NCBI RefSeq assembly: GCF_019749255.1
Contig: NZ_JACWFH010000009.1
Span: 62,001-126,000 of the forward strand
Length of the DNA: 64,000 nucleotides
Direction of reading: 5' to 3'
Source: Mesobacillus maritimus
GTDB lineage: Bacteria > Bacillota > Bacilli > Bacillales > Cytobacillaceae
Program-made: the position numbers and the translations under genes
Shown here: one piece after another, positions 1-7,203 of the stretch
Position numbering within the stretch: the first letter of the stretch is position 1
Layout: each line of letters begins with the position of its first letter
Notes under the pieces: model-generated
What the model saw: the letters and a program-made list of their open reading frames with translations, nothing else
Databases searched by the model: none
Told to the model about the DNA's origin: nothing

Positions 1-137
1 TTAACAAATCCATGAGTAATTTCGGAAATATGAACAAGACCTTGTGTATTGTCGTCTAGGGCAACAAATGCACCATAAGGTTGAATTCCAGTCACCTTTC
101 CAGTTAATATGCTACCTGCTTCGATTTTTTCAGACAT
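1..137 (-). CDS. yugI: S1 RNA-binding domain protein, YugI-like (partial, N-terminus only)
   Basis: Only the first 45 codons lie in the window; the rest runs off the left edge. The visible residues form the start of an S1/OB-fold RNA-binding domain: a short leader, then GSILTGKVTGIQPYGAFVAL and GLVHISEI, the classic beta-strand pattern of S1 domains. B. subtilis YugI (general stress protein 13) has this domain and sits beside alaT-alaR, as here. ATG start at the right edge, preceded on the minus strand by AGGAGTG. A role in binding RNA or ribosomes follows from the family; nothing more specific can be seen. Confidence 0.85.
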   Translation of the reverse strand, partial: MSEKIEAGSILTGKVTGIQPYGAFVALDDNTQGLVHISEITHGFV

Positions 138-378
138 GAAAACACTCCTATTTTTTATGATTATACATCTCTTTTATACGCAATAAAAAATTATACCATA
201 TTTATTTAAAAATATCAAAACATTCTTTTTAGAAGTAAAGATTACCACTACTGGTCCACATCCTAAAATCAGATTTTGCATTTACAGAAAGTAACGAAAT
301 GTTCATTTAAACAGGCGTTATAACCCTTCTTTCGTGATAAAATAAAAATTAGAATATTGAATAAAGAGGTGAAGAACG

Positions 379-579
379 ATGGCTTCGATTGGTGATATGA
401 TTAAATCCTTCCGAGAAGAACGTGGATTGAGTTTGGAAGAGCTAGCGACAAGAACACGAGTCGGGAAAGACACGATTATGAAATACGAATCTGGAGAAAA
501 GGTTCCAACGAATCAAACGATTCTAAAACTGTCCACCGTTCTAGATGTCCCCGCATCTGTGTTGTTAAACAAAAAGTAA
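379..579 (+). CDS. Small XRE-family helix-turn-helix regulator
   Basis: A 66-residue protein that is almost entirely one Cro/C1-type HTH domain (about residues 3-62): IGDMIKSFREERGLSLEELA is helix 1 to 2, VGKDTIMKYESGEKVPT is the recognition helix and following loop. No dimerisation or sensor domain follows it. ATG start with AGAGGTGAAG about five bases upstream. It is transcribed away from yugI and toward the convergent alaRT operon. Such single-domain proteins bind operator DNA; the target is unknown. No toxin, restriction enzyme or phage gene lies beside it, so an antitoxin or phage repressor role has no support here. Confidence 0.85.
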   Translation: MASIGDMIKSFREERGLSLEELATRTRVGKDTIMKYESGEKVPTNQTILKLSTVLDVPASVLLNKK

Positions 580-694
580 AAGTTTTTGGCGACAGGTTTC
601 TAAAAATCCTGATCGCTTTTTATTTTATTGTATAGATTTGGTAGAAATGGTTATCCTATTTGTATAAGGCTTTCTAGTATTCCCCCCCTTTTTT

Positions 695-730
695 AAAGGG
701 CAGCCATTTTGGCTGCCCTTCTTTTTTTCT
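695..730. terminator. Bidirectional terminator between the HTH gene and alaT
   Basis: The stem AAGGGCAGCCA / TGGCTGCCCTT with a 3-base loop is followed by a T-rich run on the plus strand and preceded by an A/C-rich run that gives U-rich RNA on the minus strand. It lies just downstream of both convergent genes. Confidence 0.85.
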
Positions 731-1903
731 TTAAGATGTTTGTTTCTCAAGAAAGCGCCGAATTCTTTTGATTGCTTCTTGAAGCTGTTCAATCGACGTC
801 GCATACGAACATCGGATATATCCTTCTCCACTTTCTCCGAAAACACTTCCTGGGACAACAGCGACTTTTTCTTCCATTAACAGTTGTTCAGCAAATTGGT
901 CAGAAGTTAGACCAGTTGTTTGGATGGATGGAAAAACATAAAAAGCTCCACCAGGTGAGTGACAGGATAGCCCTAATTCATTTAAGGAACTAACCATGTA
1001 ATTTCTACGGCGACGGTAACTTTTCCGCATCTCTTCAACTTCGTCCTGACCATTTCTCATAGCCTCAAGTCCGGCATATTGCGCCATTATTGGCGCACAC
1101 ATTATTCCATACTGATGAACCTTTAGCATCGCAGCTGTGATCTCCTTAGGAGCACAAACAAACCCAAGACGCCACCCTGTCATCGCAAACCCTTTAGAGA
1201 ATCCTGAGATTAGAATCGTTCTTTCCTTCATGCCGTTAATGGCCGCCATGCTTGTATAAACCTCATCATAAACAAGCTCAGCATAGATTTCATCAGAGAT
1301 AACAAGGAGGTCATAACGTTCTGCAATCTCAGCAATTTTCTGTAGTTCTTCCTTATTGAGCATTGTGCCGGTCGGATTATTTGGTGAACAGATCATAATT
1401 GCTTTTGTTTTAGACGTAATCGCGGATTCTAGCTTTTTAGGAGAGATTTTAAACTCCTGCTCTGTTTCGGCCTGCACATGCACAGGTGTCCCTCCCGCTA
1501 AAGAAACTAAAGGACTATAAGAGACAAAACAAGGTTCCACGACAATCACTTCGTCCCCTGGGTCAAGAATGGATCTAAAAGCAATGTCAATCGCTTGGCT
1601 TGCTCCCACCGTTACGATAATCTCACTATCTGGTTGATACGCAACTTGGAATTCGCGTGCCATATACGCAGCGATTTCCTGCCTAAGTTCTAACAATCCC
1701 GCATTGGCAGTATAGGAGGTATATCCTTGCTCAAGCGAGAGAATTGCCGCCTCCCTAACCGTCCAAGGTGTGACAAAATCCGGCTCACCTACACCCAGTG
1801 AGATCACGCCCTCCATTCCAGAGGCTAAATCGAAGAAACGTCTTATTCCTGAAGGCTTTAGTTCGTTTACAGTTTTGGACAAATAGGCATTTGTTGTTTT
1901 CAT
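731..1903 (-). CDS. alaT: Alanine transaminase AlaT (class I/II PLP aminotransferase)
   Basis: A 390-residue fold-type I aminotransferase with the usual length for the family. The PLP lysine is near residue 237 in the motif SGFSKGFAMTGWRLG; the cofactor-binding SPNNPTG (about 173-179) and SDEIY (about 203-207) are also present, as is the C-terminal IRCSYA arginine motif that holds the substrate carboxylate. The gene overlaps the stop of the Lrp-type regulator upstream by one base (TAATG), so they are co-transcribed. In B. subtilis the same pair is alaR-alaT (yugG-yugH), in which the enzyme makes alanine from pyruvate. Substrate is inferred from that synteny; other pyruvate or aromatic aminotransferases look much alike. 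Confidence 0.85.
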   Translation of the reverse strand: MKTTNAYLSKTVNELKPSGIRRFFDLASGMEGVISLGVGEPDFVTPWTVREAAILSLEQGYTSYTANAGLLELRQEIAAYMAREFQVAYQPDSEIIVTVGASQAIDIAFRSILDPGDEVIVVEPCFVSYSPLVSLAGGTPVHVQAETEQEFKISPKKLESAITSKTKAIMICSPNNPTGTMLNKEELQKIAEIAERYDLLVISDEIYAELVYDEVYTSMAAINGMKERTILISGFSKGFAMTGWRLGFVCAPKEITAAMLKVHQYGIMCAPIMAQYAGLEAMRNGQDEVEEMRKSYRRRRNYMVSSLNELGLSCHSPGGAFYVFPSIQTTGLTSDQFAEQLLMEEKVAVVPGSVFGESGEGYIRCSYATSIEQLQEAIKRIRRFLEKQTS

Positions 1904-2403
1904 TATGGAGACACCACAATCCGCTTATCTTCTTCCTCTGGTTCAAAAATCGTTCCATCATGTTTGTATTTTTTCAAGATAAAGTGAGTGGTCGTTGAAA
2001 TCACTGAATCAAGAGTAGAAAGCTTGTTGGAAACGAACCGAGCCACTTCATTCATCGAGCGCCCTTCAATCGTAACGGACAGATCGTATGCTCCCGACAT
2101 CAAGTAAACAGATTTTACTTCTTTATAGCGATAAATCCGTTTGGCAATTTCATCAAACCCTACGCCACGTTTAGGGGTAACCTTCACATCAATCATAGCG
2201 GTTACTCCTTCATGTCCAGATATTTTAGACCAATCAACAACAGATGTGTATCGGACAATAATTTTAAGATCTTCTAGTCTATGGAGCAGTTCTTCTGTTT
2301 CATTTACGGCAAGGCCAGTCATCGCAGCTAGGTCTTCCGTTGAAGTTCGTGAATCCTTCTCGAGAATTTCAACAATTTCTAATTCTTTTTCTGTAAGCTG
2401 CAT
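1903..2403 (-). CDS. alaR: Lrp/AsnC-family regulator AlaR
   Basis: A 166-residue regulator. Residues 1-60 form a winged helix-turn-helix (EKELEIVEILEKDSRTSTED onward) and residues 70-150 the RAM/AsnC ligand-binding alpha-beta domain, including the typical G-A-YDLSVTIEG segment. Start ATG is preceded by GAGGAGG. It is translationally coupled to alaT through a one-base stop/start overlap. In B. subtilis the homologue activates alaT expression; the same role is inferred here from context. The upstream 60 bases are very AT-rich and hold two TATAAT-like hexamers on the minus strand, but no convincing -35 box was found at proper spacing. Confidence 0.85.
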   Translation of the reverse strand: MQLTEKELEIVEILEKDSRTSTEDLAAMTGLAVNETEELLHRLEDLKIIVRYTSVVDWSKISGHEGVTAMIDVKVTPKRGVGFDEIAKRIYRYKEVKSVYLMSGAYDLSVTIEGRSMNEVARFVSNKLSTLDSVISTTTHFILKKYKHDGTIFEPEEEDKRIVVSP

Positions 2404-2843
2404 AATATCCTCCTCAATAATAAATAAAGCTATTATATCAAAATTGTCTGAAACATTATATCTTATTTTCCCCAGCTTTTGTGTAAAGAAGTAAAAATTT
2501 TTTATATGCTATTTTCACAATCGCTATTGCTTTTGGAAAATATGGATGATTGGCCTAGCTTTCACATAAAATAGCTTACATTTCTAGGAGAGACCTTCCA
2601 TAAATAAAATACTAAAAGCTCATTTTTTGTAAGGTTCTTTTTTAGTCTAGTGAGTTTATTATGGGACCAATAACTAGCTGTTTTTACGGTAGAATTAGCT
2701 ATTAAAATTAGCCACAATCATTACGAAAACAGCCTATGTACAAATCGACGTTAAGTTGTTAACAACAATCTCTTTGGAATACAATCGTTTATATAACGGA
2801 CAAACTATAAAGAATGGTTATCGGGGAGGACGATGTCAGGATT
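2404..2843. other. Long AT-rich intergenic region between alaR and yugF
   Basis: About 440 bases between divergent genes. It holds the alaR leader and yugF promoter region. There is an imperfect inverted repeat at about 2680-2734 (arms GCTGTTTTTACG and CGAAAACAGC). No open frame with a ribosome binding site was seen. Confidence 0.5.
2756..2785 (+). promoter_or_regulatory. Candidate sigma-A promoter for yugF
   Basis: TTGTTA (2756-2761), 18-base spacer, TACAAT (2780-2785). It lies 58 bases before the chosen yugF start. Read by eye only. Confidence 0.4.
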
Positions 2844-3704
2844 ATGGAAACTTCTCTTATTACTGGTAAGAAAACAATAAACGGCATAGAGGTATACTAC
2901 GAATATTACAACCACCCTACTTCCAAGGAGACCGTCGTTTTGATACACGGTTTTTTATCATCGCTTTTTAGCTTCAGACAATTGGTCCCGTTACTAAAAG
3001 AAAGATTTTCAATTGTATCGGTTGACCTGCCTCCATTTGGCAAAAGCGGACACTCCGCAAAATATCAATATACGTTTAAAAATATGGCCAAGACAGTTGT
3101 TGAACTACTAGACAACCTTGGCATTCCAGACTATCATCTTGTCGGTCATTCGATGGGAGGACAAATTGTCCTAAATATCCTTTCCCATTTTCCCGCCCAT
3201 GCAAAAAAAGCTGTCTTGCTTTGCAGCTCAGGTTACTCAAAGAGAGCCAAACAGTCCCTCATCCTTGCAAGCTATTTGCCTTTCTTTTATCTCATGATTA
3301 AAGTGTATCTAGCGCGGTCAGGGATTGAAAAAAATCTGAGGAATGTCGTTTATGATCAAAATTTAATCGACGATGAAATGCGGCAAGGGTATATGAATCC
3401 TTTTTTAGAAAATAGCATTTTCAAAGGACTTACCGGCCTGCTCCGGCACCGCGAAGGTGATCTTCCTCCAGAGATACTTCACCAGATTCAGACACCTTGT
3501 CTCTTAATTTGGGGAGAATATGATAAGGTAGTTCCTTTACAAATTGGAAAACGATTAGCACAAGACCTCCCCAACTCAACCTTAACGGTACTAAAAGATA
3601 CTGGCCATCTTGTTCCTGAAGAAAGACCGCAAGTTGTTTTTCAGCATATCAAGAATTTTATATTTGAAGGCGAAAAAGAGAAGGAGAATACAAGTGGCTT
3701 TTAG
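2844..3704 (+). CDS. yugF: Alpha/beta hydrolase YugF
   Basis: An alpha/beta-fold hydrolase of 286 residues from the chosen ATG. The oxyanion loop HGFLSS is near residue 35, the nucleophile elbow GHSMGG puts Ser near residue 103, the acid is in WGEYDKVVP and the catalytic His in DTGHLVPEE close to the C-terminus. An in-frame ATG ten codons upstream exists, but the strong GGGGAGGA lies between the two, which favours the shorter form. The order yugI-alaT-alaR-yugF matches B. subtilis. The substrate is unknown; esterase or C-C hydrolase activity is possible from the family. No signal peptide, so cytoplasmic or loosely membrane associated. Confidence 0.85.
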   Translation: METSLITGKKTINGIEVYYEYYNHPTSKETVVLIHGFLSSLFSFRQLVPLLKERFSIVSVDLPPFGKSGHSAKYQYTFKNMAKTVVELLDNLGIPDYHLVGHSMGGQIVLNILSHFPAHAKKAVLLCSSGYSKRAKQSLILASYLPFFYLMIKVYLARSGIEKNLRNVVYDQNLIDDEMRQGYMNPFLENSIFKGLTGLLRHREGDLPPEILHQIQTPCLLIWGEYDKVVPLQIGKRLAQDLPNSTLTVLKDTGHLVPEERPQVVFQHIKNFIFEGEKEKENTSGF

Positions 3705-3860
3705 TATTGTAGAACGAATCTAAACAATAGATCTGGTCTAACTAACTTACCTTTTGACCTTGCTTTGTACCGTTTCAAGCATTTAGAATCGTTCTATTTT
3801 ACCCTTCGACCTGGTTTTGTATCTCTTTGGGGATTTAGAGCCGGGGTTTTGTTTTACCAA
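3704..3860. repeat. Degenerate 52-bp tandem repeat (two units) with a flanking inverted repeat
   Basis: Two diverged units lie at about 3756-3807 and 3808-3859. Two anchors recur exactly 52 bases apart: GACCT at 3756 and 3808, and ATTTAGA at 3781 and 3833; TTTTACC ends both units with a 3-base slip. An inverted copy of the second anchor (TAGAACGAATCTAAA, 3710-3724) faces TTTAGAATCGTTCTA (3782-3796). The period equals that of the two larger arrays in the window. Confidence 0.6.
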
Positions 3861-3906
3861 GCGCTCTGGTGATAGACAGGCCAATTACGACCAATAATGA
3901 ATCAAC

Positions 3907-3945
3907 AAAAAAACGGCAACGTTCATAATGAACGTACCGTTTTTC
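3907..3945. terminator. Terminator for the YugE-like gene (and possibly yugF)
   Basis: Stem AACGG-c-AACGTTCA / TGAACGT-a-CCGTT around a 2-base loop, with an A-run on the left and a T-run on the right, so it can act in both directions. Confidence 0.8.
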
Positions 3946-3958
3946 TGTTAGTACTGTT

Positions 3959-4219
3959 TTATATTTGACAAGAGCCTTGATCTTTTAACGATAGTAATGT
4001 TTTTGCCAGTATTAAACACCCTTCATAGGGCAGGAGTTCTTCAAAGGAGTGCTCGTAAATCCCTTGAATGCGAATCGCTAGCTTATGCGCATCATTTGTT
4101 TCGTGAACAGCGTAAATCACATCCGCTATTTCTGGATCATACTCACCATCTCCACAACCAAATGGATCCCATTCATTTAAAACCTTCACGAGTTGTAAAT
4201 TTAATTCCTGTGCCTCCAT
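3959..4219 (-). CDS. yugE: DUF1871 family protein, YugE-like
   Basis: An 86-residue acidic cytoplasmic protein that fits the DUF1871 family, including the N-terminal NEWDPFG and the IADVIYAVHETN segment. The family has no assigned function. The open frame extends three codons further up, but an AGGTGAT site four bases before the third ATG supports this start and gives the length of B. subtilis YugE. Its place between yugF and the kap genes also matches. It has its own terminator and stands alone. Confidence 0.75.
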   Translation of the reverse strand: MEAQELNLQLVKVLNEWDPFGCGDGEYDPEIADVIYAVHETNDAHKLAIRIQGIYEHSFEELLPYEGCLILAKTLLSLKDQGSCQI

Positions 4220-4281
4220 CGTCATCACCTATATTTTCTAAATTTATCTATCTATTCTACCATGAACCTAATAAATAATAA

Positions 4282-4312
4282 AAAAGGACCCTAAGTATTT
4301 CTCAGGGTCCCC
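4282..4312 (-). terminator. Terminator of the small membrane protein gene
   Basis: GGACCCT...AGGGTCC stem (4286-4310) followed on the minus strand by TTTTTTATT. It lies directly after the stop of the gene ending at 4325. Confidence 0.8.
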
Positions 4313-4324
4313 TAATAAAGCCAT

Positions 4325-4513
4325 CTACTTATTCCGTTCATCCTGTATCGTTTGTTGAGGTGTTTGGTCAGCTTCCTTTTTCGAAATTTTAATAAAAAAT
4401 CTCATTGCAAGAATGGCTCCAATAAATGAAACAATTATCCAAAAAGCGGCTGGAATATATTCAGATTTGTCTTCTGGAAAATAAAGAAATAAAGATAACA
4501 CAAGCCAATTCAT
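4325..4513 (-). CDS. Small single- or two-pass membrane protein of unknown function
   Basis: A 62-residue protein from the chosen ATG, which follows GAAAGGAAG by seven bases; a longer in-frame start 11 codons up lacks such a site. Residues 2-10 are hydrophobic, residues 21-41 (AAFWIIVSFIGAILAMRFFI) form a clear membrane helix, and the tail is charged and rich in K, E, Q and D. I do not recognise the family. Transcribed alone with a strong terminator. Confidence 0.65.
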   Translation of the reverse strand: MNWLVLSLFLYFPEDKSEYIPAAFWIIVSFIGAILAMRFFIKISKKEADQTPQQTIQDERNK

Positions 4514-4604
4514 TTCATAGACTTCCTTTCTGCCAAGGGCAGTCATTCATGCTTTTATTATAGCATATCCCCATTTATTTCACCTTTAGATGCTCGTCAA
4601 TAGC

Positions 4605-5333
4605 TTACTGGAGAACTTCTATTTTCTCAATCACAACATCTTCTACCGGTTTGTCTCCTGCTTCTGTCTCTACAGCAGCAATTTTATCGACAACATCCAT
4701 TCCTTCAATCACTTGGCCAAAAACGGTGTGATTGAAATCTAACCATGGAGTACCACCATTTGCTTCATACGCATCAACGATTTGTTCCGGATACTCTTTT
4801 TCATAGCCTCCCTGAAAAATGGAGTTTTGAACAATAAAGAATTGGCTTCCATTTGTATTCGGACCAGAGTTTGCCATGGCTAATGCACCACGAAGATGGA
4901 ACAAGTTATTGGAAAACTCATCCTCAAATGGCTCACCGAAAATACTTTCTCCCCCTCTGCCAGTGCCTTCTGGGTCTCCGCCCTGTATCATAAACTCATT
5001 CATGACGCGGTGGAACGTAACTCCCTCGTAATACCCTTTTTCACTATGAGTGATAAAATTTTCTACAGCCTTAGGCGCTTGATCAGGAAACAACTTAATC
5101 TTCAGGTTTCCCATTGAAGTTTGCATCTCAACAAGTCTCTCATTTTCAGCTACCTCGTTTGTTAATTGCGGAAAATAATCACTCTCAGGAATGACTTCTT
5201 GTTCTGCTTTATTTTCACTTAATGGATTGGACTCCCCGGGATCATTGCTATTTTCTTGAGATTCAGAGTTTGTCCCACAAGCACTTAAGACCATTAAGGT
5301 AAAAACTATTAGAAACATCCATCTTATACGCAT
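4605..5333 (-). CDS. Lipoprotein peptidyl-prolyl cis-trans isomerase (cyclophilin type)
   Basis: A 242-residue secreted lipoprotein. The N-terminus [20 protein letters not shown] has a charged start, a hydrophobic helix and the lipobox LSAC, so the mature protein would be diacylglyceryl-anchored outside the membrane. A linker rich in S, N and E (to about residue 65) leads to a full cyclophilin domain with [18 protein letters not shown] and GSQFFIVQ, the active-site blocks containing the catalytic Arg and the Phe/Gln pocket. GGAGGG lies eight bases before this ATG; the longer open frame upstream runs into the divergent kapB promoter region. It probably helps fold exported proteins. B. subtilis has cytoplasmic PpiB but not this gene at this place. 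Confidence 0.85.
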   Translation of the reverse strand: MRIRWMFLIVFTLMVLSACGTNSESQENSNDPGESNPLSENKAEQEVIPESDYFPQLTNEVAENERLVEMQTSMGNLKIKLFPDQAPKAVENFITHSEKGYYEGVTFHRVMNEFMIQGGDPEGTGRGGESIFGEPFEDEFSNNLFHLRGALAMANSGPNTNGSQFFIVQNSIFQGGYEKEYPEQIVDAYEANGGTPWLDFNHTVFGQVIEGMDVVDKIAAVETEAGDKPVEDVVIEKIEVLQ

Positions 5334-5456
5334 CCTTTTTACCCTCCAATTCTCGTTTAGGTTCTTTCCTTTAACACCTGTTTTGTTTTTTTTCCTTATA
5401 TGTTCCATAATATAAACTAAGATATTTAATAAATCCAGAGATAGGGGGAGATTTGA

Positions 5457-5837
5457 GTGAGTGAATTTAAAGTTGGAGACAAAGTAACAGGTATTTATAA
5501 AACAGGTAAATACGCCGGGGAAATTACGGATATTCGGCCAGAGCACTATTTGGTCCGTGTCTTAGCTGTTCTGAAGCACCCTATGCAAGGAGACTTACAT
5601 AACCCAAAGGATATTGAAGTAGGAATTTTCCACGAGCGCCGTGCGTTGGCCTTTAGAGAACAAGCCAACATACCTAAGAAAATGGTAAAACCATATGAAA
5701 GTGAGATTCCCGATTACCAAACATCGCTAAAAACAGCCATTGTTCATTTCAAGGAAGCCTTACAAAATGATGATTCACAATGGGCAGCACAAAGCTTAAA
5801 GAATATCGAAACACTTGAGAAGGATTACTTTAAATAA
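5457..5837 (+). CDS. kapB: Kinase-associated protein KapB
   Basis: A 126-residue protein that begins [20 protein letters not shown], a small SH3-like beta barrel, followed by a helical C-terminal half. GTG start six bases after GGGGGAG. In B. subtilis KapB is a lipoprotein-like factor encoded just after kinB and is needed for KinB kinase to feed the sporulation phosphorelay. Here kapB stands by itself facing kapD, and no kinB is present upstream; a divergent cyclophilin gene takes its place. Function without KinB is therefore an open question. Confidence 0.8.
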   Translation: MSEFKVGDKVTGIYKTGKYAGEITDIRPEHYLVRVLAVLKHPMQGDLHNPKDIEVGIFHERRALAFREQANIPKKMVKPYESEIPDYQTSLKTAIVHFKEALQNDDSQWAAQSLKNIETLEKDYFK

Positions 5838-5870
5838 GAAAAGCGCAAGCGCTCTGTTTGGTGCGTATGA
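5838..5870. repeat. Possible fragment of a dispersed GCGCAAGCGC-type element
   Basis: The segment AAAAGCGCAAGCGCTCTG right after kapB resembles the start of a short intergenic repeat common in Bacillaceae genomes. Only this piece is visible and there is no second copy in the window. Confidence 0.25.
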
Positions 5871-5878
5871 AATAAGTC

Positions 5879-5913
5879 AAAAAGCCAGTTCAACTAAGAA
5901 TTGACCTGGCTTT
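5879..5913. terminator. Bidirectional terminator between kapB and kapD
   Basis: AAAGCCAGTTCAA / TTGACCTGGCTTTT stem around a 6-base loop, with T-runs in both directions. The right edge touches the kapD stop codon. Confidence 0.8.
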
Positions 5914-6533
5914 TAGGCAAAATTATTAAAAAGCTTTGATAAATCAATCCGATCTCCAATTGTTGTTGGCTTCGGCTGTTTTAAGTATTGTTTATCTTTT
6001 TCAACAAGTTTATAAATATGATAGGTTGTAAGTGCATCATCGAGAGCGCGGTGATGTCGTCCAGTTCCTTCCCGGCCGTACTCTTGAACTGCTTTCCAAA
6101 GACCCGTTTGATTCTGATCCCCAAAGAAGCGCTTGTACTCCATGGAAAGGTCAACTTCCTTTCCTGAAAGTGGGAACTTTAGTCCTGCTTGCTGACAATT
6201 ATGTCGTAGAACTTTCATATCCATATTTCCCCATGTGATGACAAGTCCAGGTTGTTGATTGTCCATCGATTTTAACTTATTCACAAGTTCATTCAAAGAG
6301 ATGCCACCGTCTACTTGCTTCTGAGTAATGTTTAAAAACGATTTACATCGCTCAGATAGTCGTGGAAATCTTGTGGGTACGACAAAGGAAGAAAACTCTT
6401 CGAGAATTTTTCCGTTTTCTACAAGAACAATTCCAGCTTCAATGATCTCTTGGTAAAACCCTTTCTTCCTCCCCTGTCGGTCAGGCATTGTAAATTCGAA
6501 ATCAATAAAAATGGCCCGATTCTTCTTCTCCAT
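5913..6533 (-). CDS. kapD: 3'-5' exonuclease-fold protein KapD, inhibitor of the KinB pathway
   Basis: A 206-residue protein of the DEDDh exonuclease fold. The motif FIDFEFTMPD (residues 9-18) supplies the first Asp/Glu pair, ITWGNMDMKVLRHNC the second Asp and GRHHRALDDALTTYHIY the His-Asp of motif III, so the catalytic set looks complete. In B. subtilis, KapD is known as an inhibitor of KinB-driven sporulation and lies next to kapB; here it converges on kapB. ATG start follows a weak GGGGAAGA. Whether it acts on RNA or DNA is not known. Confidence 0.85.
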   Translation of the reverse strand: MEKKNRAIFIDFEFTMPDRQGRKKGFYQEIIEAGIVLVENGKILEEFSSFVVPTRFPRLSERCKSFLNITQKQVDGGISLNELVNKLKSMDNQQPGLVITWGNMDMKVLRHNCQQAGLKFPLSGKEVDLSMEYKRFFGDQNQTGLWKAVQEYGREGTGRHHRALDDALTTYHIYKLVEKDKQYLKQPKPTTIGDRIDLSKLFNNFA

Positions 6534-6711
6534 TCTTCCCCAACTTTCTGTGAAACTTATTATCTAATTTTTCTGTTATATATTTTTTATTTTTACTATT
6601 ATAGCATGTTTTGTAGCCCGTTTTTTAAATTTTTCAGTAATTTAATGCTTCCGTTAAAAAACTTTTGCTTTTTTTCTAAAAAAGAGAACCTTTTCTAGTT
6701 TAAACCGTATA

Positions 6712-6742
6712 AAAAAAGGATGAACTTTTGTTCATCCTTTTA
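6712..6742. terminator. Terminator of the small exported protein gene
   Basis: GGATGAAC-tttt-GTTCATCC flanked by A- and T-runs (AAAAAAA before, TTTT after). Confidence 0.85.
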
Positions 6743-6970
6743 CTATCTTCCGTCAGTTGAAATAATCCTGACGTACTCCCTTGGAGCAAATATTTCATAC
6801 CTTTTCATTTCAAGATATGAACCGTCACCTAATTGCTGAACCTGAACCATTCCCGGTGTCTCTTCTAAGGAAGGATCATAAAATTCGCGGCTAAGCTGTC
6901 GGTCGAGGGTGATTGCGCCTACTAGCAAAACGGTAAATAAGGACAGACATACGATGACTTTCTTCGCCAT
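6743..6970 (-). CDS. Small membrane-anchored or secreted protein of unknown function
   Basis: A 75-residue protein. Residues 1-22 (MAKKVIVCLSLFTVLLVGAI) form an uncleaved-looking signal anchor; the remaining 50 residues are mixed, with no Cys. ATG start follows GGAGGGATTTT by about three to nine bases. It is monocistronic with a strong terminator, divergent from the mrp operon. I do not recognise the family. Confidence 0.65.
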   Translation of the reverse strand: MAKKVIVCLSLFTVLLVGAITLDRQLSREFYDPSLEETPGMVQVQQLGDGSYLEMKRYEIFAPREYVRIISTDGR

Positions 6971-7105
6971 AAAATCCCTCCATCAACATTAGGATGCCAA
7001 GAAAGACAGGGGTTTATACGTAATAAAGCAACCAAAATGGCTTAAATGCATGCGGTATTCATTTACGATATAATGAATTTTGTATTTAGGGGTAACCCTT
7101 ATCAT

Positions 7106-7135
7106 TTGTTTGCTATCGGCGGCTTTGGTTACAAT
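7106..7135 (+). promoter_or_regulatory. Candidate promoter of the mrp operon
   Basis: TTGTTT (7106-7111), 18-base spacer, TACAAT (7130-7135), about 70 bases before mrpA. A lone TATAAT at about 7067 has no good -35 box. Low certainty. Confidence 0.35.
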
Positions 7136-7203
7136 AAGCATTGAAATGAAAAAGTGGGCTGAAGAGTTGTAACAAAATCACATTTTAAAAGGAGGTTATA
7201 CAT

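Noticed and set aside
379-579. Phage repressor or restriction controller
   Set aside because: The HTH gene has no phage, toxin or restriction gene around it and lies in a conserved chromosomal block.
2141-2494. 117-residue plus-strand frame opposite alaR
   Set aside because: Ser-rich antisense shadow of the regulator.
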